Shown: piece by piece, positions 1 through 7,786 of the stretch
Numbering within the stretch: the stretch's first letter is position 1
Layout of the letters: each line of letters starts with the position of its first letter
NCBI GenBank assembly: GCA_964631175.1
Contig: CAZVWH010000022.1
Span: 1 to 33,694, forward strand
Reading direction: 5' to 3'
DNA length: 33,694 nucleotides
Source: CAZVWH01 sp964631175
GTDB taxonomy: Bacteria; Planctomycetota; Phycisphaerae; Sedimentisphaerales; Anaerobacaceae
Translations under genes and position numbers: made by a program
Notes under the pieces: generated by a model
Told to the model about the DNA's origin: nothing
Database searches by the model: none
What the model saw: only the letters and a program-made list of their open reading frames with translations

Positions 1-353
1 GCTACACCTTTGCCGCCCTTGAACTTCAAATATATCGGAAAGATATGACCTACAACAGCAGCACAGCCTACTAAAAGCCATAACCAGAGCACAACAACAC
101 GTTCGGGATATGAATCGGTGGATAGAGGTATAGCAAATGGCCTTGTTGCGAGCATTGGAACCAGGCCCTTCATCACATCGAGCAGAAAGCACAGGTAGGC
201 CCATCTTCTGCCGAGAGCACGTGCCACGTTTGTCGCGCCAATATTACCTGAGCCTATAGAGCGCAAATCTTTTCCCTTTGCCTTTGCAATGAGCAGGCCG
301 AATGGTATCGAGCCAAACAAATAAGAGCCACTGATTAAAATAATGAATATCAT
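1..353 (-). CDS. plsY: Glycerol-3-phosphate acyltransferase PlsY (3' end beyond window)
   Basis: Membrane acyltransferase that transfers an acyl group from acyl phosphate to glycerol-3-phosphate, the first step of phospholipid synthesis. Reading the minus strand from the ATG at 353 gives MIFIILISGSYLFGSIPFG, a first membrane helix. It is followed by the PlsY signature IGSGNIGATNVAR, another hydrophobic stretch, and FKGGKGVA at the window edge, the second conserved PlsY motif. About 117 residues are visible of a family length near 200, so the C-terminus is cut by the window edge and not by mutation. A purine-rich AGAAGG abuts the ATG, which is closer than usual for a ribosome binding site, but no better in-frame start is visible. 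The gene is divergent from the glycosyltransferase at 449. Confidence 0.93.
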   Translation of the reverse strand, partial: MIFIILISGSYLFGSIPFGLLIAKAKGKDLRSIGSGNIGATNVARALGRRWAYLCFLLDVMKGLVPMLATRPFAIPLSTDSYPERVVVLWLWLLVGCAAVVGHIFPIYLKFKGGKGV

Positions 354-448
354 CCTTCTGCTCGCCGAAAGATCGTAAATATTCTTTACTCCTGTCTGAT
401 TATACTTAAAATCTGCTGAAAAATCGATTAGTTTGATTGAAAAAGCAA
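354..448. promoter_or_regulatory. Divergent intergenic region between plsY and glycosyltransferase
   Basis: These 95 bases separate two divergent genes and should carry both promoters. The stretch is AT-rich. I do not see a convincing -35/-10 pair or hairpin in it, so this is a positional inference only. Confidence 0.3.
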
Positions 449-1435
449 ATGAATCTTCTTATCCTGACCAACAATCCAAATCGAGCAAGCTTCAGGCAGC
501 GGATAGTAATTTATCTTGATGCTTTGCAAGCAAACGGTATAAATTGTGAAGTTGCCAAGCTTCCATCCGGCTCTTTAGCACGTCGGCGACTTTTCAAACA
601 AACAGCAGAGTTTAACGGCGTTTTCCTCCACAGAAAAGGCTTGAATTTATTCGATGCTTTTTCCCTGCGTAAATACAGCAGAAAAGTCATCTATGATTTT
701 GATGACGCTATAATGTACAGCGATAAAACTCCTGAGCGTAATAGTTGGTCACACTTTATGCCGTTTCGCAGAAGTGCCGGTTTAGCGGATATGATTATCG
801 CAGGTAATTCTTATCTTGCCGAACACGCGAGGAAATTCAATCCCAATGTTGAGGTTTTACCTACCGGCTTAGATGTCAATGCCTACAAGGTGCAGACAAA
901 TCCCCAAAACGACGGAAAAATCCGTCTGGTTTGGATCGGCAGCAGGAGCACGCTTAAGTATCTTGCTGAAATTAAACCTGCTCTTGAGCAAATTGGCTTG
1001 CGCTATAACAATGTCATTTTGAGGATAATATGTGACGCTTTCTTCGATCTGAAGAATATTGAGGTGGAAAAATTTCAATGGTCTTTGGAAAAACAGGCAG
1101 TTGATTTAGTTACGAGCCATGTTGGTTTAGCACCGCTGCCGGACAACAGATTTACACGCGGAAAATGCGGCTTCAAAATTCTACAGTATGAAGCCGCCGG
1201 CCTGCCGGTAGTTGCCTCGCCCGTAGGTGTAAACTCTGAATATGTACGTGATAATGTCACAGGCTTTCTTGCAATAAGCATACATGAATGGTTTGAAAAA
1301 ATTACTCAACTGATTAACGATCCCCAATTGCGAAAACAAATGGGGAAAGAAGGATTAGCTCGGATACAAAACTTTGATACCGTGATAATCGGCAAGAAAC
1401 TAGTCGAATTGATTACAAAATGTCTTGCAAGCTGA
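449..1435 (+). CDS. GT-B glycosyltransferase (family 4-like), LPS-type
   Basis: Predicted cytoplasmic glycosyltransferase that adds a sugar from a nucleotide-sugar donor, probably to the LPS core or another surface glycan. The N-terminus MNLLILTNNPN fits the first beta strand of a GT-B fold. Around residues 236-256 the sequence RGKCGFKILQYEAAGLPVV matches the donor-binding segment common in GT4/group 1 enzymes, followed by ASPVGV. Length (328 aa) is slightly short for the family, mostly at the N-terminal acceptor domain. A TTG at 437 is an alternative start, but the ATG at 449 gives the canonical N-terminus, and neither has a strong ribosome binding site. The gene is convergent with the kinase-like gene to its right; the two coding ends overlap by 23 bases. 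The exact sugar and acceptor cannot be told. Confidence 0.82.
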   Translation: MNLLILTNNPNRASFRQRIVIYLDALQANGINCEVAKLPSGSLARRRLFKQTAEFNGVFLHRKGLNLFDAFSLRKYSRKVIYDFDDAIMYSDKTPERNSWSHFMPFRRSAGLADMIIAGNSYLAEHARKFNPNVEVLPTGLDVNAYKVQTNPQNDGKIRLVWIGSRSTLKYLAEIKPALEQIGLRYNNVILRIICDAFFDLKNIEVEKFQWSLEKQAVDLVTSHVGLAPLPDNRFTRGKCGFKILQYEAAGLPVVASPVGVNSEYVRDNVTGFLAISIHEWFEKITQLINDPQLRKQMGKEGLARIQNFDTVIIGKKLVELITKCLAS

Positions 1436-2804
1436 CTACGGTATCTTGTGGCCAATTCTTAAGGATGCGAGCATGGTCTTTTGCCCTATGCCGATGATAA
1501 GTCCAGTTTAGTTTATGCGTTTTCATTCCGTCGAGGTCTGTCAGAACAGGCCCGCTCTCTGTAATTAAAATATTTGTATGTTTCAAATCGCCGTGACTAA
1601 TGCGATGTTTGCCGAGCTTGTCAAGCAGCTCCTTGATTTGCAGAGTTACTTCTGAACGTTGCTCCTGAGTCCGCCTCGGCGGATTGCGAAGAAAATCATA
1701 AAGCTTTTGTCCCTGGACATACTCGGTTACTAAATAAGATTTCCATACGAGTAATCCTTTGCGTTTCTCGATATAGGCAAGTCCCTTCGGCGTAGCTATG
1801 TTCAACATACTAAGCCGGTGTGCGTGTAACCAACTTCTATATGCGCGTGACTTCTTTATCGTATGCCGCAGTGAATGGATAAATCCCTTATGGTTATACC
1901 TTTTGACCACAACATCCCTACCATTCCACACCAAACGGGACACATAACAGGTGTTACCATCTTTAAGAATACGTCCCTTATCCAGCAGAGAGTCTATATT
2001 TTCTATAAAACCAAGCGGATCGGCACACCGGCAAAAATCTTTGTCAAAAACAGCAATATTTGCACCGGCTTTAATTCGCAAGTATCTCTTGCTTGTCCGC
2101 AGACACTTTTTCAAACCTTTTCTGATAGCTCTTTTTTGATGTATAAGTAGCTGTTTTTGGAGCAATATCTCGTCTGATTTGTTAAAGTTCCAGCCGCGTG
2201 CTTTCAAATACTCTCGACAGAGCTTTGGAATAAATTCGGTATTACCGTCCACCAAACAAGATGCCAGCGCAGCTAATTGAGAAATGCCTTTGCTTCTTGT
2301 CACCTGATGTGACGAAAACCTCATCTGTCCGGGGTCGATCGCAAAGATTTTACTACCATCCAGAAGGAAATTCCCTAAATTAAGGTCTTTTTGCAAAACG
2401 CCCTTGCTGTGCTCTTTAGCCAGCTCTCTGCAAATCAGGACCATTATCTCAAATCTTTTGGACTTTTCTGCTGTTTTATTAAAAACTTCCAGAGCGGTTA
2501 ACGAATTGACGATTTTTTCCATAACCAGTGCCCATCGGGCGTCTTCAGTTTTCCCAAAAAATAAAGCCTCAAGCAAACTTAACCCTTGCTGCTGGAGTAA
2601 TTTTAATGCTCGCCATTCTCTATTAAGATGACGCTTTGCAAAAAATTTATGTGAAAACACCTTAACAATCACAGCCCGCTGGTTCCATAAGGCATCATAA
2701 ACCTCACGCCTTCCTGGAATAGCCCGTAAAAGAGCGGTACATGTTAAAGTTTCTGTCTTTCCTGATGCGCTTTTTATTAAAATTTGAAAGGGTAATTCAG
2801 CCAT
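1413..2804 (-). CDS. Tandem Kdo/WaaP-type kinase-like protein (two kinase domains)
   Basis: 463 aa with two consecutive lipopolysaccharide-kinase-like (Kdo kinase/RIO-type) domains. Domain 1 (about 30-165) has K48 in IVKVF, QKDLNLGN with D140 and N145, and AIDPG with D157. Domain 2 (about 285-450) has K301 in VVVKRY, SHGDLKHTN with H404, D406 and N411, and LTDLDG with D423. Both domains therefore keep the ATP-lysine, catalytic aspartate and metal-binding aspartate, although domain 1 has Q in place of the usual H before its catalytic loop D. Likely role: ATP-dependent phosphorylation of LPS core sugars (Kdo or heptose), inferred from fold and from neighbouring core genes. It is the last gene of the minus-strand LPS run, 43 bases after the WaaG-like gene. 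A palindrome (TCCGCCTCGGCGGA, 1670-1683) lies in the coding region. Confidence 0.8.
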   Translation of the reverse strand: MAELPFQILIKSASGKTETLTCTALLRAIPGRREVYDALWNQRAVIVKVFSHKFFAKRHLNREWRALKLLQQQGLSLLEALFFGKTEDARWALVMEKIVNSLTALEVFNKTAEKSKRFEIMVLICRELAKEHSKGVLQKDLNLGNFLLDGSKIFAIDPGQMRFSSHQVTRSKGISQLAALASCLVDGNTEFIPKLCREYLKARGWNFNKSDEILLQKQLLIHQKRAIRKGLKKCLRTSKRYLRIKAGANIAVFDKDFCRCADPLGFIENIDSLLDKGRILKDGNTCYVSRLVWNGRDVVVKRYNHKGFIHSLRHTIKKSRAYRSWLHAHRLSMLNIATPKGLAYIEKRKGLLVWKSYLVTEYVQGQKLYDFLRNPPRRTQEQRSEVTLQIKELLDKLGKHRISHGDLKHTNILITESGPVLTDLDGMKTHKLNWTYHRHRAKDHARILKNWPQDTVVSLQDIL

Positions 2805-2847
2805 CCAGTGTTAATACATCAATAGTTAAAAATCATAAATTTCGTAA

Positions 2848-4032
2848 CTATTTCCGCCTTTCGAGTATTGATTTATAAATTGATATTAGCTGTTCTGCAA
2901 CCCTTCTAATGGAGATTTTTTCTTTGAGATTGTCCGCAGCGATCGCCTCGGATGCTTTTCGGATATTGTCCATATTTGTGAAATAGCCAACCGCCTCTGC
3001 CAGTGCAGGAACATCTTCAGGAGAATCGATGACTCTGCCGTGCCGATTATTAACAAAGAGGTCGGTTGCACCATTAAATCTGGTGGTTATTACCGGTTTG
3101 CCTGCCACTAATGCTTCAAGAATGAATCGTGAACATGGGTCATAAAAAGTAGATAAAACAGCTACATCGCTTATCGATAGGATGTCTTGAATGTGGCTGA
3201 CGGGTCCTAAGAAAATGATTTTCCTATTTGCCGCAGATGAATTGACCTCTTTGGCAAGCTTGAGATATTGGCTTATTTTGTCATTGCCAACAACGATTAA
3301 AAATCCGGGTCGTGTTGTTTTGCGACCTGTTGCCAACTGCATCGCCTTTATTAAAACAGCGAGTCCTTTTAACCGGAAATTATTAGCCACGAACAGGAAA
3401 AAGACAGGCTTATCTGATTCCTTAATGCCTAACTGAGCCAGTATTTGTGAACGGAGTTTGTAAGCCTTGTTTGTGTCGATTTTTGTGCGTATTTTTACTC
3501 CGTTGGGTACAATCATTATACGCTCATCGCTGACGGAATAGTGCCGTTTGAACTGTTCGGCAACGTATCGCGATATGGCTATAATTATTGGCCTGTTGGG
3601 CTGTCTGCATAGTCTGCGCTCGGCCTGCAAAAGCATACGCCGGCGGAAATTGGCAAAGGCCGTTAGCTTCTTGTAAGAAACTTTGAATTTATTCTGGAAG
3701 CTTTCTGCATTACGCAAAGTCGATTCAGCGTAGGTACCGCCGCGCGGCTGGTAAATATCTACAAAGGTAAACGGTAAAACGCTATGAATGATATCATAGA
3801 AATTGTCTGATAAGTGTTTTTTTAGTGCCGTAGCAAATGCAAAGTAACCAGTGCGTTTGCCAGGTTTGTCGCGACACAGTATATGAACATGCTTAGTGTT
3901 CCTATAGCCTTTAGCCGCGAGTATGTCCACCGCAATGCCAAATTTTGAGATGGCAGTTGCCGTTTCAAAGACTGAACGCTCCGCCCCGCCAAGGTTTATA
4001 TCCGCCCGCTCTACTATAATCGCGATTTTCAT
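2848..4032 (-). CDS. WaaG-like LPS core glycosyltransferase (GT4)
   Basis: 394-aa GT-B enzyme, probably adding a hexose to the heptose of the inner core. The N-terminus MKIAIIVERADINLGGAERS carries the GGAER motif of WaaG/RfaG-type transferases. The middle has VPNGV, the usual start of the donor domain. The C-terminal ALVAGKPVITTRFNGATDLF corresponds to the EALA.GkPVi nucleotide-sugar binding region. No signal peptide or membrane segment is seen, consistent with a peripheral inner-membrane protein. It starts 20 bases after the heptosyltransferase-kinase stop codon, so the two are probably co-transcribed. Specificity (glucose or another hexose) is not visible from the sequence. Confidence 0.85.
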   Translation of the reverse strand: MKIAIIVERADINLGGAERSVFETATAISKFGIAVDILAAKGYRNTKHVHILCRDKPGKRTGYFAFATALKKHLSDNFYDIIHSVLPFTFVDIYQPRGGTYAESTLRNAESFQNKFKVSYKKLTAFANFRRRMLLQAERRLCRQPNRPIIIAISRYVAEQFKRHYSVSDERIMIVPNGVKIRTKIDTNKAYKLRSQILAQLGIKESDKPVFFLFVANNFRLKGLAVLIKAMQLATGRKTTRPGFLIVVGNDKISQYLKLAKEVNSSAANRKIIFLGPVSHIQDILSISDVAVLSTFYDPCSRFILEALVAGKPVITTRFNGATDLFVNNRHGRVIDSPEDVPALAEAVGYFTNMDNIRKASEAIAADNLKEKISIRRVAEQLISIYKSILERRK

Positions 4033-4052
4033 TTCTTTGTAAAATATAAGAC

Positions 4053-6098
4053 CTAATCCCGCTGGGACATGAAAGGAGCAAACCTGTCGTGCTTCATGTC
4101 ATGTTGAGCCATGCGATTGGCTTTATTTAAGACTTTACGAATAAAAACTTTGTCCTCATTGATAAGCCTGTCTCGCCCCGTTAGAAATCTTTTTCTTTTC
4201 TTGTCATTTTGCTGCCTTTTTGAATTTCTAACGGCGTCTCGGCCAATGTAGCTGAGGTAAAAGCGCAACCTATCCGTGTTTGAAAAATACTTGGCAGGCG
4301 CAGAATAATACAACTGTGCAATATCTTTTATTTGAAACCGCCGATGCAGGATGATCGGCTTAAAAGTCCGTGCCAGGTCTATCAGACAAAAATCACCGTT
4401 GTCACTGTAGAAAATATGCGAAAAGTATAAATCCCGATGACGATAACCTGTCTCGTGAAGTTTTTTTACAAAGCCTGCCAATCCTTTAATAAAATTTCTT
4501 CGCGATTTCAAATTTTCCCTCTGTGCTGAGCCGTTGAAGAAACTTGGCAATCTTCGCTCTAAGGACTCGGCATTCGGAACCTTTTCGGTGATGATAAAGC
4601 TTCTTTTCTCGAAAAAGATACCCCACTCTTGGCCGAAAGACACTATTTTGGGAGTATTTATACCTGCCTCTGCGAGGTAGCTTGTCTGCTCAAACTCAAT
4701 AAAGCTACAGCTTTTCAAACTGTGATGTGTCAACCAGTTTTTAACCTGAACCAAAATTGGAGGCCTTTCATAGCGTTTTAAGAAAAGTGTCGTTGACCCC
4801 GTTAGAAGCAAGTCCTCTCGTGGGATTGATGAACCTTCGGTACAGATTTCTAACGGGGTTAAAGATGAATTTATCTCGAATTGCAGCCGAGCCCGGTAAT
4901 TGGCGAGATTATTCTTAACCAGTTTTCTTGCTGCGTTGAATGAAAAGACCGCATCGACAGAAGCTAAGCCTAATTTGCTAAATGATGTTTCATAATCAGG
5001 GTCGATAAAGAAAGAGTCCGATGTTTCTACGAATTTCTGTCGTGCATAGATAAAGCTCTGTTTGCGATTATCATCAAATAATTGTTTTGCCGCGTCGCAA
5101 ACCATTTCCACTGTGATTGCCTGCATACACAAATGTCGGTTTTTTTTGCATCGCGGTTTTGTACAGGGAGCACAAGGGACATTGCCAACTATCTGTATCT
5201 CATTTCCGTAATTGGTCTGGGTCCAGGCTGGGTCATTTGGCCCAAAAAGAGTGATGACTTTACGCTGCAAGGCTATAGCTATATGCCGAGGACCTGTGTC
5301 GTTTGTTATCACTAAGGAAGCTCTTGAAAAAAGCGCTTTTAATTCACCAAGATTTATTTTTATTTCAGACAGGTTTATAAGCTTATTTCTGCTTGCGTCA
5401 CAGATTTCGCTGCCAATTTTTTTCTCAGCAGGGTGAGGTGAGACAGAGACCACAACAGTTGCATTGTAATTAGCAATCAACCAATCCGCTGTTTGCGCGA
5501 ATCTTACGCTCTGCCAGCATTTACTGGGCCCGAATGCTCCACCAGGGACAAGGATAACAATTGGTCCGCCAGCGTTTTCCAGCTCCGGCAGCTTGGCCCT
5601 AAGATTATCATTGCACTGTGGATCAACAAGTAATTCAAGGCTTCTGCTGACTGGTTGTGCACCTAGACGGGACACAATGTCAAGATAGTAATCAACCATA
5701 GAAAATGGTTTGTATTTGCCTGTGGATAACTTTAGAGGGTAAAGTTTTTCTGTTAAAAGAAATCCTCGGCCTTCGCGGGCATAGCCGATTCGCGATGGTA
5801 TTCCCGCTAAAAAAACCGTCAATGCCGAGGCAAAAGAATTCTTAAAAAGGATCGCATGAGTGAATTTATGCTTCTTGAGCATTTTGGCAATCGTGAATGG
5901 ATTTTTCTGGCGTTGGACCAGCCAGCCGTTATTAAAGTTGTTCGGCGATAAAACCTCATGAACCACAGGCTCAGCCAAAAACCAGATTCGAGACGATTTG
6001 AAATGTCGGCTGATAGCCAGCAAGGCCGGCGTGCACAGGATAGCATCACCCATAGGAGAGGCAAGCCAGACCAAAATCCTGTTTCTTGTACTGCGCAT
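4053..6098 (-). CDS. Heptosyltransferase (GT9) fused to WaaP/Kdo-kinase-like domain
   Basis: 681-aa two-domain protein. Residues 5-345 are an ADP-heptose:LPS heptosyltransferase (WaaF-like): VWLASPMGDAI, PGGAFGPSK (185-193), NDTGPRH (266-272), FGPNDP (285-290), then four cysteines (309, 312, 317, 324) as in many heptosyltransferase II proteins. Residues about 380-670 are a WaaP/KdkA-like sugar kinase: ATP-lysine K441 in LFLKRY, FIITEKV, HRDLYFSH (catalytic D556), and LIDLAR (D574). One polypeptide could add a heptose and then phosphorylate the core. Start: ATG at 6098 gives the canonical GT9 N-terminus; a GTG at 6125 would add nine residues that run into a repeat. Two inverted-repeat insertions sit in frame at residues 414-434, in the turn before the kinase lysine strand, and 622-641, near the C-terminus. 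Both start regions have weak ribosome binding sites. Confidence 0.85.
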   Translation of the reverse strand: MRSTRNRILVWLASPMGDAILCTPALLAISRHFKSSRIWFLAEPVVHEVLSPNNFNNGWLVQRQKNPFTIAKMLKKHKFTHAILFKNSFASALTVFLAGIPSRIGYAREGRGFLLTEKLYPLKLSTGKYKPFSMVDYYLDIVSRLGAQPVSRSLELLVDPQCNDNLRAKLPELENAGGPIVILVPGGAFGPSKCWQSVRFAQTADWLIANYNATVVVSVSPHPAEKKIGSEICDASRNKLINLSEIKINLGELKALFSRASLVITNDTGPRHIAIALQRKVITLFGPNDPAWTQTNYGNEIQIVGNVPCAPCTKPRCKKNRHLCMQAITVEMVCDAAKQLFDDNRKQSFIYARQKFVETSDSFFIDPDYETSFSKLGLASVDAVFSFNAARKLVKNNLANYRARLQFEINSSLTPLEICTEGSSIPREDLLLTGSTTLFLKRYERPPILVQVKNWLTHHSLKSCSFIEFEQTSYLAEAGINTPKIVSFGQEWGIFFEKRSFIITEKVPNAESLERRLPSFFNGSAQRENLKSRRNFIKGLAGFVKKLHETGYRHRDLYFSHIFYSDNGDFCLIDLARTFKPIILHRRFQIKDIAQLYYSAPAKYFSNTDRLRFYLSYIGRDAVRNSKRQQNDKKRKRFLTGRDRLINEDKVFIRKVLNKANRMAQHDMKHDRFAPFMSQRD
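4178..4234. repeat. In-frame inverted-repeat element, copy 1
   Basis: Perfect 11-bp inverted repeat: CCGTTAGAAAT at 4178-4188 and ATTTCTAACGG at 4224-4234, 35 bases apart. It lies inside the C-terminal part of the heptosyltransferase-kinase gene and keeps the frame, encoding a basic segment ending in RFLTG. The same arms recur at 4797-4858. Confidence 0.75.
4796..4859. repeat. In-frame inverted-repeat element, copy 2
   Basis: Perfect 12-bp inverted repeat: ACCCCGTTAGAA at 4796-4807 and TTCTAACGGGGT at 4848-4859. It shares the core CCGTTAGAA with copy 1. It encodes residues 414-434, between a strand ending FEINSS and the strand holding the kinase ATP-lysine, where related kinases have only a short turn. 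Confidence 0.75.
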
Positions 6099-6123
6099 TG
6101 TATATCTCGACTGCGTAAAACAC

Positions 6124-6176
6124 AAACCCCACGTAAAACGTGGGGCTAAATATTTAACCTGCGGTAAAACCGCTGG
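6124..6176 (+). repeat. REP-like palindrome (C-run hairpin with CTAAA tail)
   Basis: CCCCACG TAAAA CGTGGGG at 6127-6145, followed by CTAAATATTTA and a second stem CCTGCGG TAAAA CCGCTGG (6158-6176, one T-T mismatch). It fills most of the gap between the gmhB stop and the heptosyltransferase-kinase start and is nearly identical to the copy at 9291-9343. Confidence 0.8.
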
Positions 6177-6177
6177 T

Positions 6178-7179
6178 CTATTTTCTGCCTTGCATTATAT
6201 AAAAGGTCAGTGACATAAGCTGTAGAACCATAGCGAAGCCAAGCGCAATCAAAACAGAGCTATCCTGCCTATTTGGACTCATAAGAAGCCATACGGTTAT
6301 CAGCAGACAAAATAAAACGACAATCTGCACGATCCCAGCTATGAGTCTCATCATGGAAAATTCACCAAACATGTCGTTGCGTTGCGTGCTTTTGAGTTGT
6401 TCCAGGATGGCCTTTAGTAGCTGCTCGCTTCTGTCACTACGTACCGGTTGCTCTTGAAGATCGACCTGCGATTCTATTTGTGGCTCTACATTTGGCTCTG
6501 GAGAAATAACCTGTGGCTTTGGAGGCTCTGATGAGTTTCGGTGTTCTTCGACTTGGTCGGCAGATTTAGTTTGATCAACAAGAGCTGATTGAGCTTGGAC
6601 CTCTATTTCAACAGGCGAACGGTGATATTTCTTTATGATATTTGCCGCCTCTTTTATGTTTACAGCCTTGTAGTCCAGCTTTGGCTCGCCTGGTTCTAAC
6701 TGTTTATAATCTGTAGAGCGGTTTATTAAAATAGTTCTGCAGCCGACCCGTAAACCTGCCTTTATATCCCTGCTATTATTGCCAATCATCCAGGATTGTG
6801 TAAGGTCGATATCCACTTCTTCAGCGGCAGCCAGCAACATTCCAGGATTTGGTTTTCGCCAGTCGCTTTCCTTACGATATTTACGGACAACTCCCTCGGG
6901 ATGATAAGGACAGTAATAAATTCCATCTAAATATGCGCCTTTTTCAGCCAGAAGCTGCTTCAAGCGCTCGTGAATTTCTCCAACAACTTTCTCCGTAACA
7001 ATCCCACGTGCAACAGCCGATTGGTTGGAGACGACGATCAGTTTATATCCCATAGCCTTTAGCTCAACGAGTGCCTCGGCTGCACCATCCAGCAGCTTCA
7101 CCTGTTCGGGATTATTGATATAGCCCGGATCTTCAATCAGAGTATCATCACGATCTAAGAATATTGCTTTATTAGACAT
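6178..7179 (-). CDS. gmhB: GmhB-like heptose bisphosphate phosphatase with membrane-anchoring extension
   Basis: Residues 1-185 are a HAD phosphatase of the GmhB/HisB-N class, which removes the 7-phosphate from D-glycero-D-manno-heptose 1,7-bisphosphate. Motif I is FLDRDDTL (D9, D11), motif II SNQS (S51), motif III RKP (K109) and motif IV IGNNSRD (N134, D138). Deviations: motif I is DRDDT where DRDGT is usual, motif IV has N where the first acidic residue normally stands, and only C90-P-Y-H remains of the usual four-ligand zinc site, because the second Cys pair reads SDW. Residues 186-270 are a proline/glutamate-rich linker, followed by two membrane helices (about 278-300 and 308-328) absent from normal GmhB of about 180-190 aa. 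A short AGAG lies just before the ATG. Placed with gmhA and hldE, so the pathway role is secure; catalytic competence is less so. Confidence 0.83.
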   Translation of the reverse strand: MSNKAIFLDRDDTLIEDPGYINNPEQVKLLDGAAEALVELKAMGYKLIVVSNQSAVARGIVTEKVVGEIHERLKQLLAEKGAYLDGIYYCPYHPEGVVRKYRKESDWRKPNPGMLLAAAEEVDIDLTQSWMIGNNSRDIKAGLRVGCRTILINRSTDYKQLEPGEPKLDYKAVNIKEAANIIKKYHRSPVEIEVQAQSALVDQTKSADQVEEHRNSSEPPKPQVISPEPNVEPQIESQVDLQEQPVRSDRSEQLLKAILEQLKSTQRNDMFGEFSMMRLIAGIVQIVVLFCLLITVWLLMSPNRQDSSVLIALGFAMVLQLMSLTFYIMQGRK

Positions 7180-7201
7180 ATCTCTTTGAATTCACTTTTG
7201 C

Positions 7202-7786
7202 TCAGCTATTTACAAAATTTTGTTCGACAAGGTCGCAAATTATATGGTAGGCAAGCTGATGAGTTTCCTGGCTGCGAGCTGTTGATTCGTCGTTGGCGCA
7301 AAAACAGATATCGGCAATTTGCTCAAGCTTGCTATTAGCTCGGCCGGTAAAAGCCAGCACACAAGCCCCTTTGCTTCTGGCCGATTCAGCCGCTGCGATT
7401 ACATTTGCCGAAGAGCCGCTGGTGGAAAACGCCCACAAAATGTCACCTTTTTTCACCAAAGCTTCTACCTGCCGGGCAAAGACATTTTCATAAGCGTAAT
7501 CGTTTGCGATAGAGGTAATTATGGAGGTGTCGGTCGAAAGTGCCACAGCGGGCAAAGCCTTTCGTTCTCTTCTGAATCTACCCACCAGCTCGCTGGCTAT
7601 ATGCTGGGCATCGGCAGCCGAGCCACCATTGCCGCAAAGATAAACTGTGCCGTTTTTTTTCAGGGCTTTTACAATCGCTTCAGCCGCGACAGCTATTGTT
7701 TCAATACAATTTTGCTGAAGCTCGGCAACCATCTTCTTATGGATTTCTATCGTTTCTACGATTTGCTTTCTGGCATCTTCGTCCAT
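7202..7786 (-). CDS. gmhA: Sedoheptulose-7-phosphate isomerase GmhA
   Basis: 194-aa SIS-domain enzyme that converts sedoheptulose 7-phosphate to D-glycero-D-manno-heptose 7-phosphate, the first step of ADP-heptose synthesis in the cytoplasm. The motif CGNGGSAADAQHIASELVGR is diagnostic, as are STDTSIITSIANDY, FSTSGSSANV and the C-terminal ETHQLAYHIICDLVE. Length is normal for the family. The ATG overlaps the 3' end of hldE by 31 bases, and the stop lies 22 bases before gmhB, so hldE, gmhA and gmhB form a tight operon. The start at 7786 is preceded by GAGA about seven bases upstream. Confidence 0.96.
   Translation of the reverse strand: MDEDARKQIVETIEIHKKMVAELQQNCIETIAVAAEAIVKALKKNGTVYLCGNGGSAADAQHIASELVGRFRRERKALPAVALSTDTSIITSIANDYAYENVFARQVEALVKKGDILWAFSTSGSSANVIAAAESARSKGACVLAFTGRANSKLEQIADICFCANDESTARSQETHQLAYHIICDLVEQNFVNS

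Noticed and set aside
1413..1435. Overlap of two convergent genes as a sign of frameshift
   Set aside because: Both proteins end normally and a 23-base convergent overlap is common.
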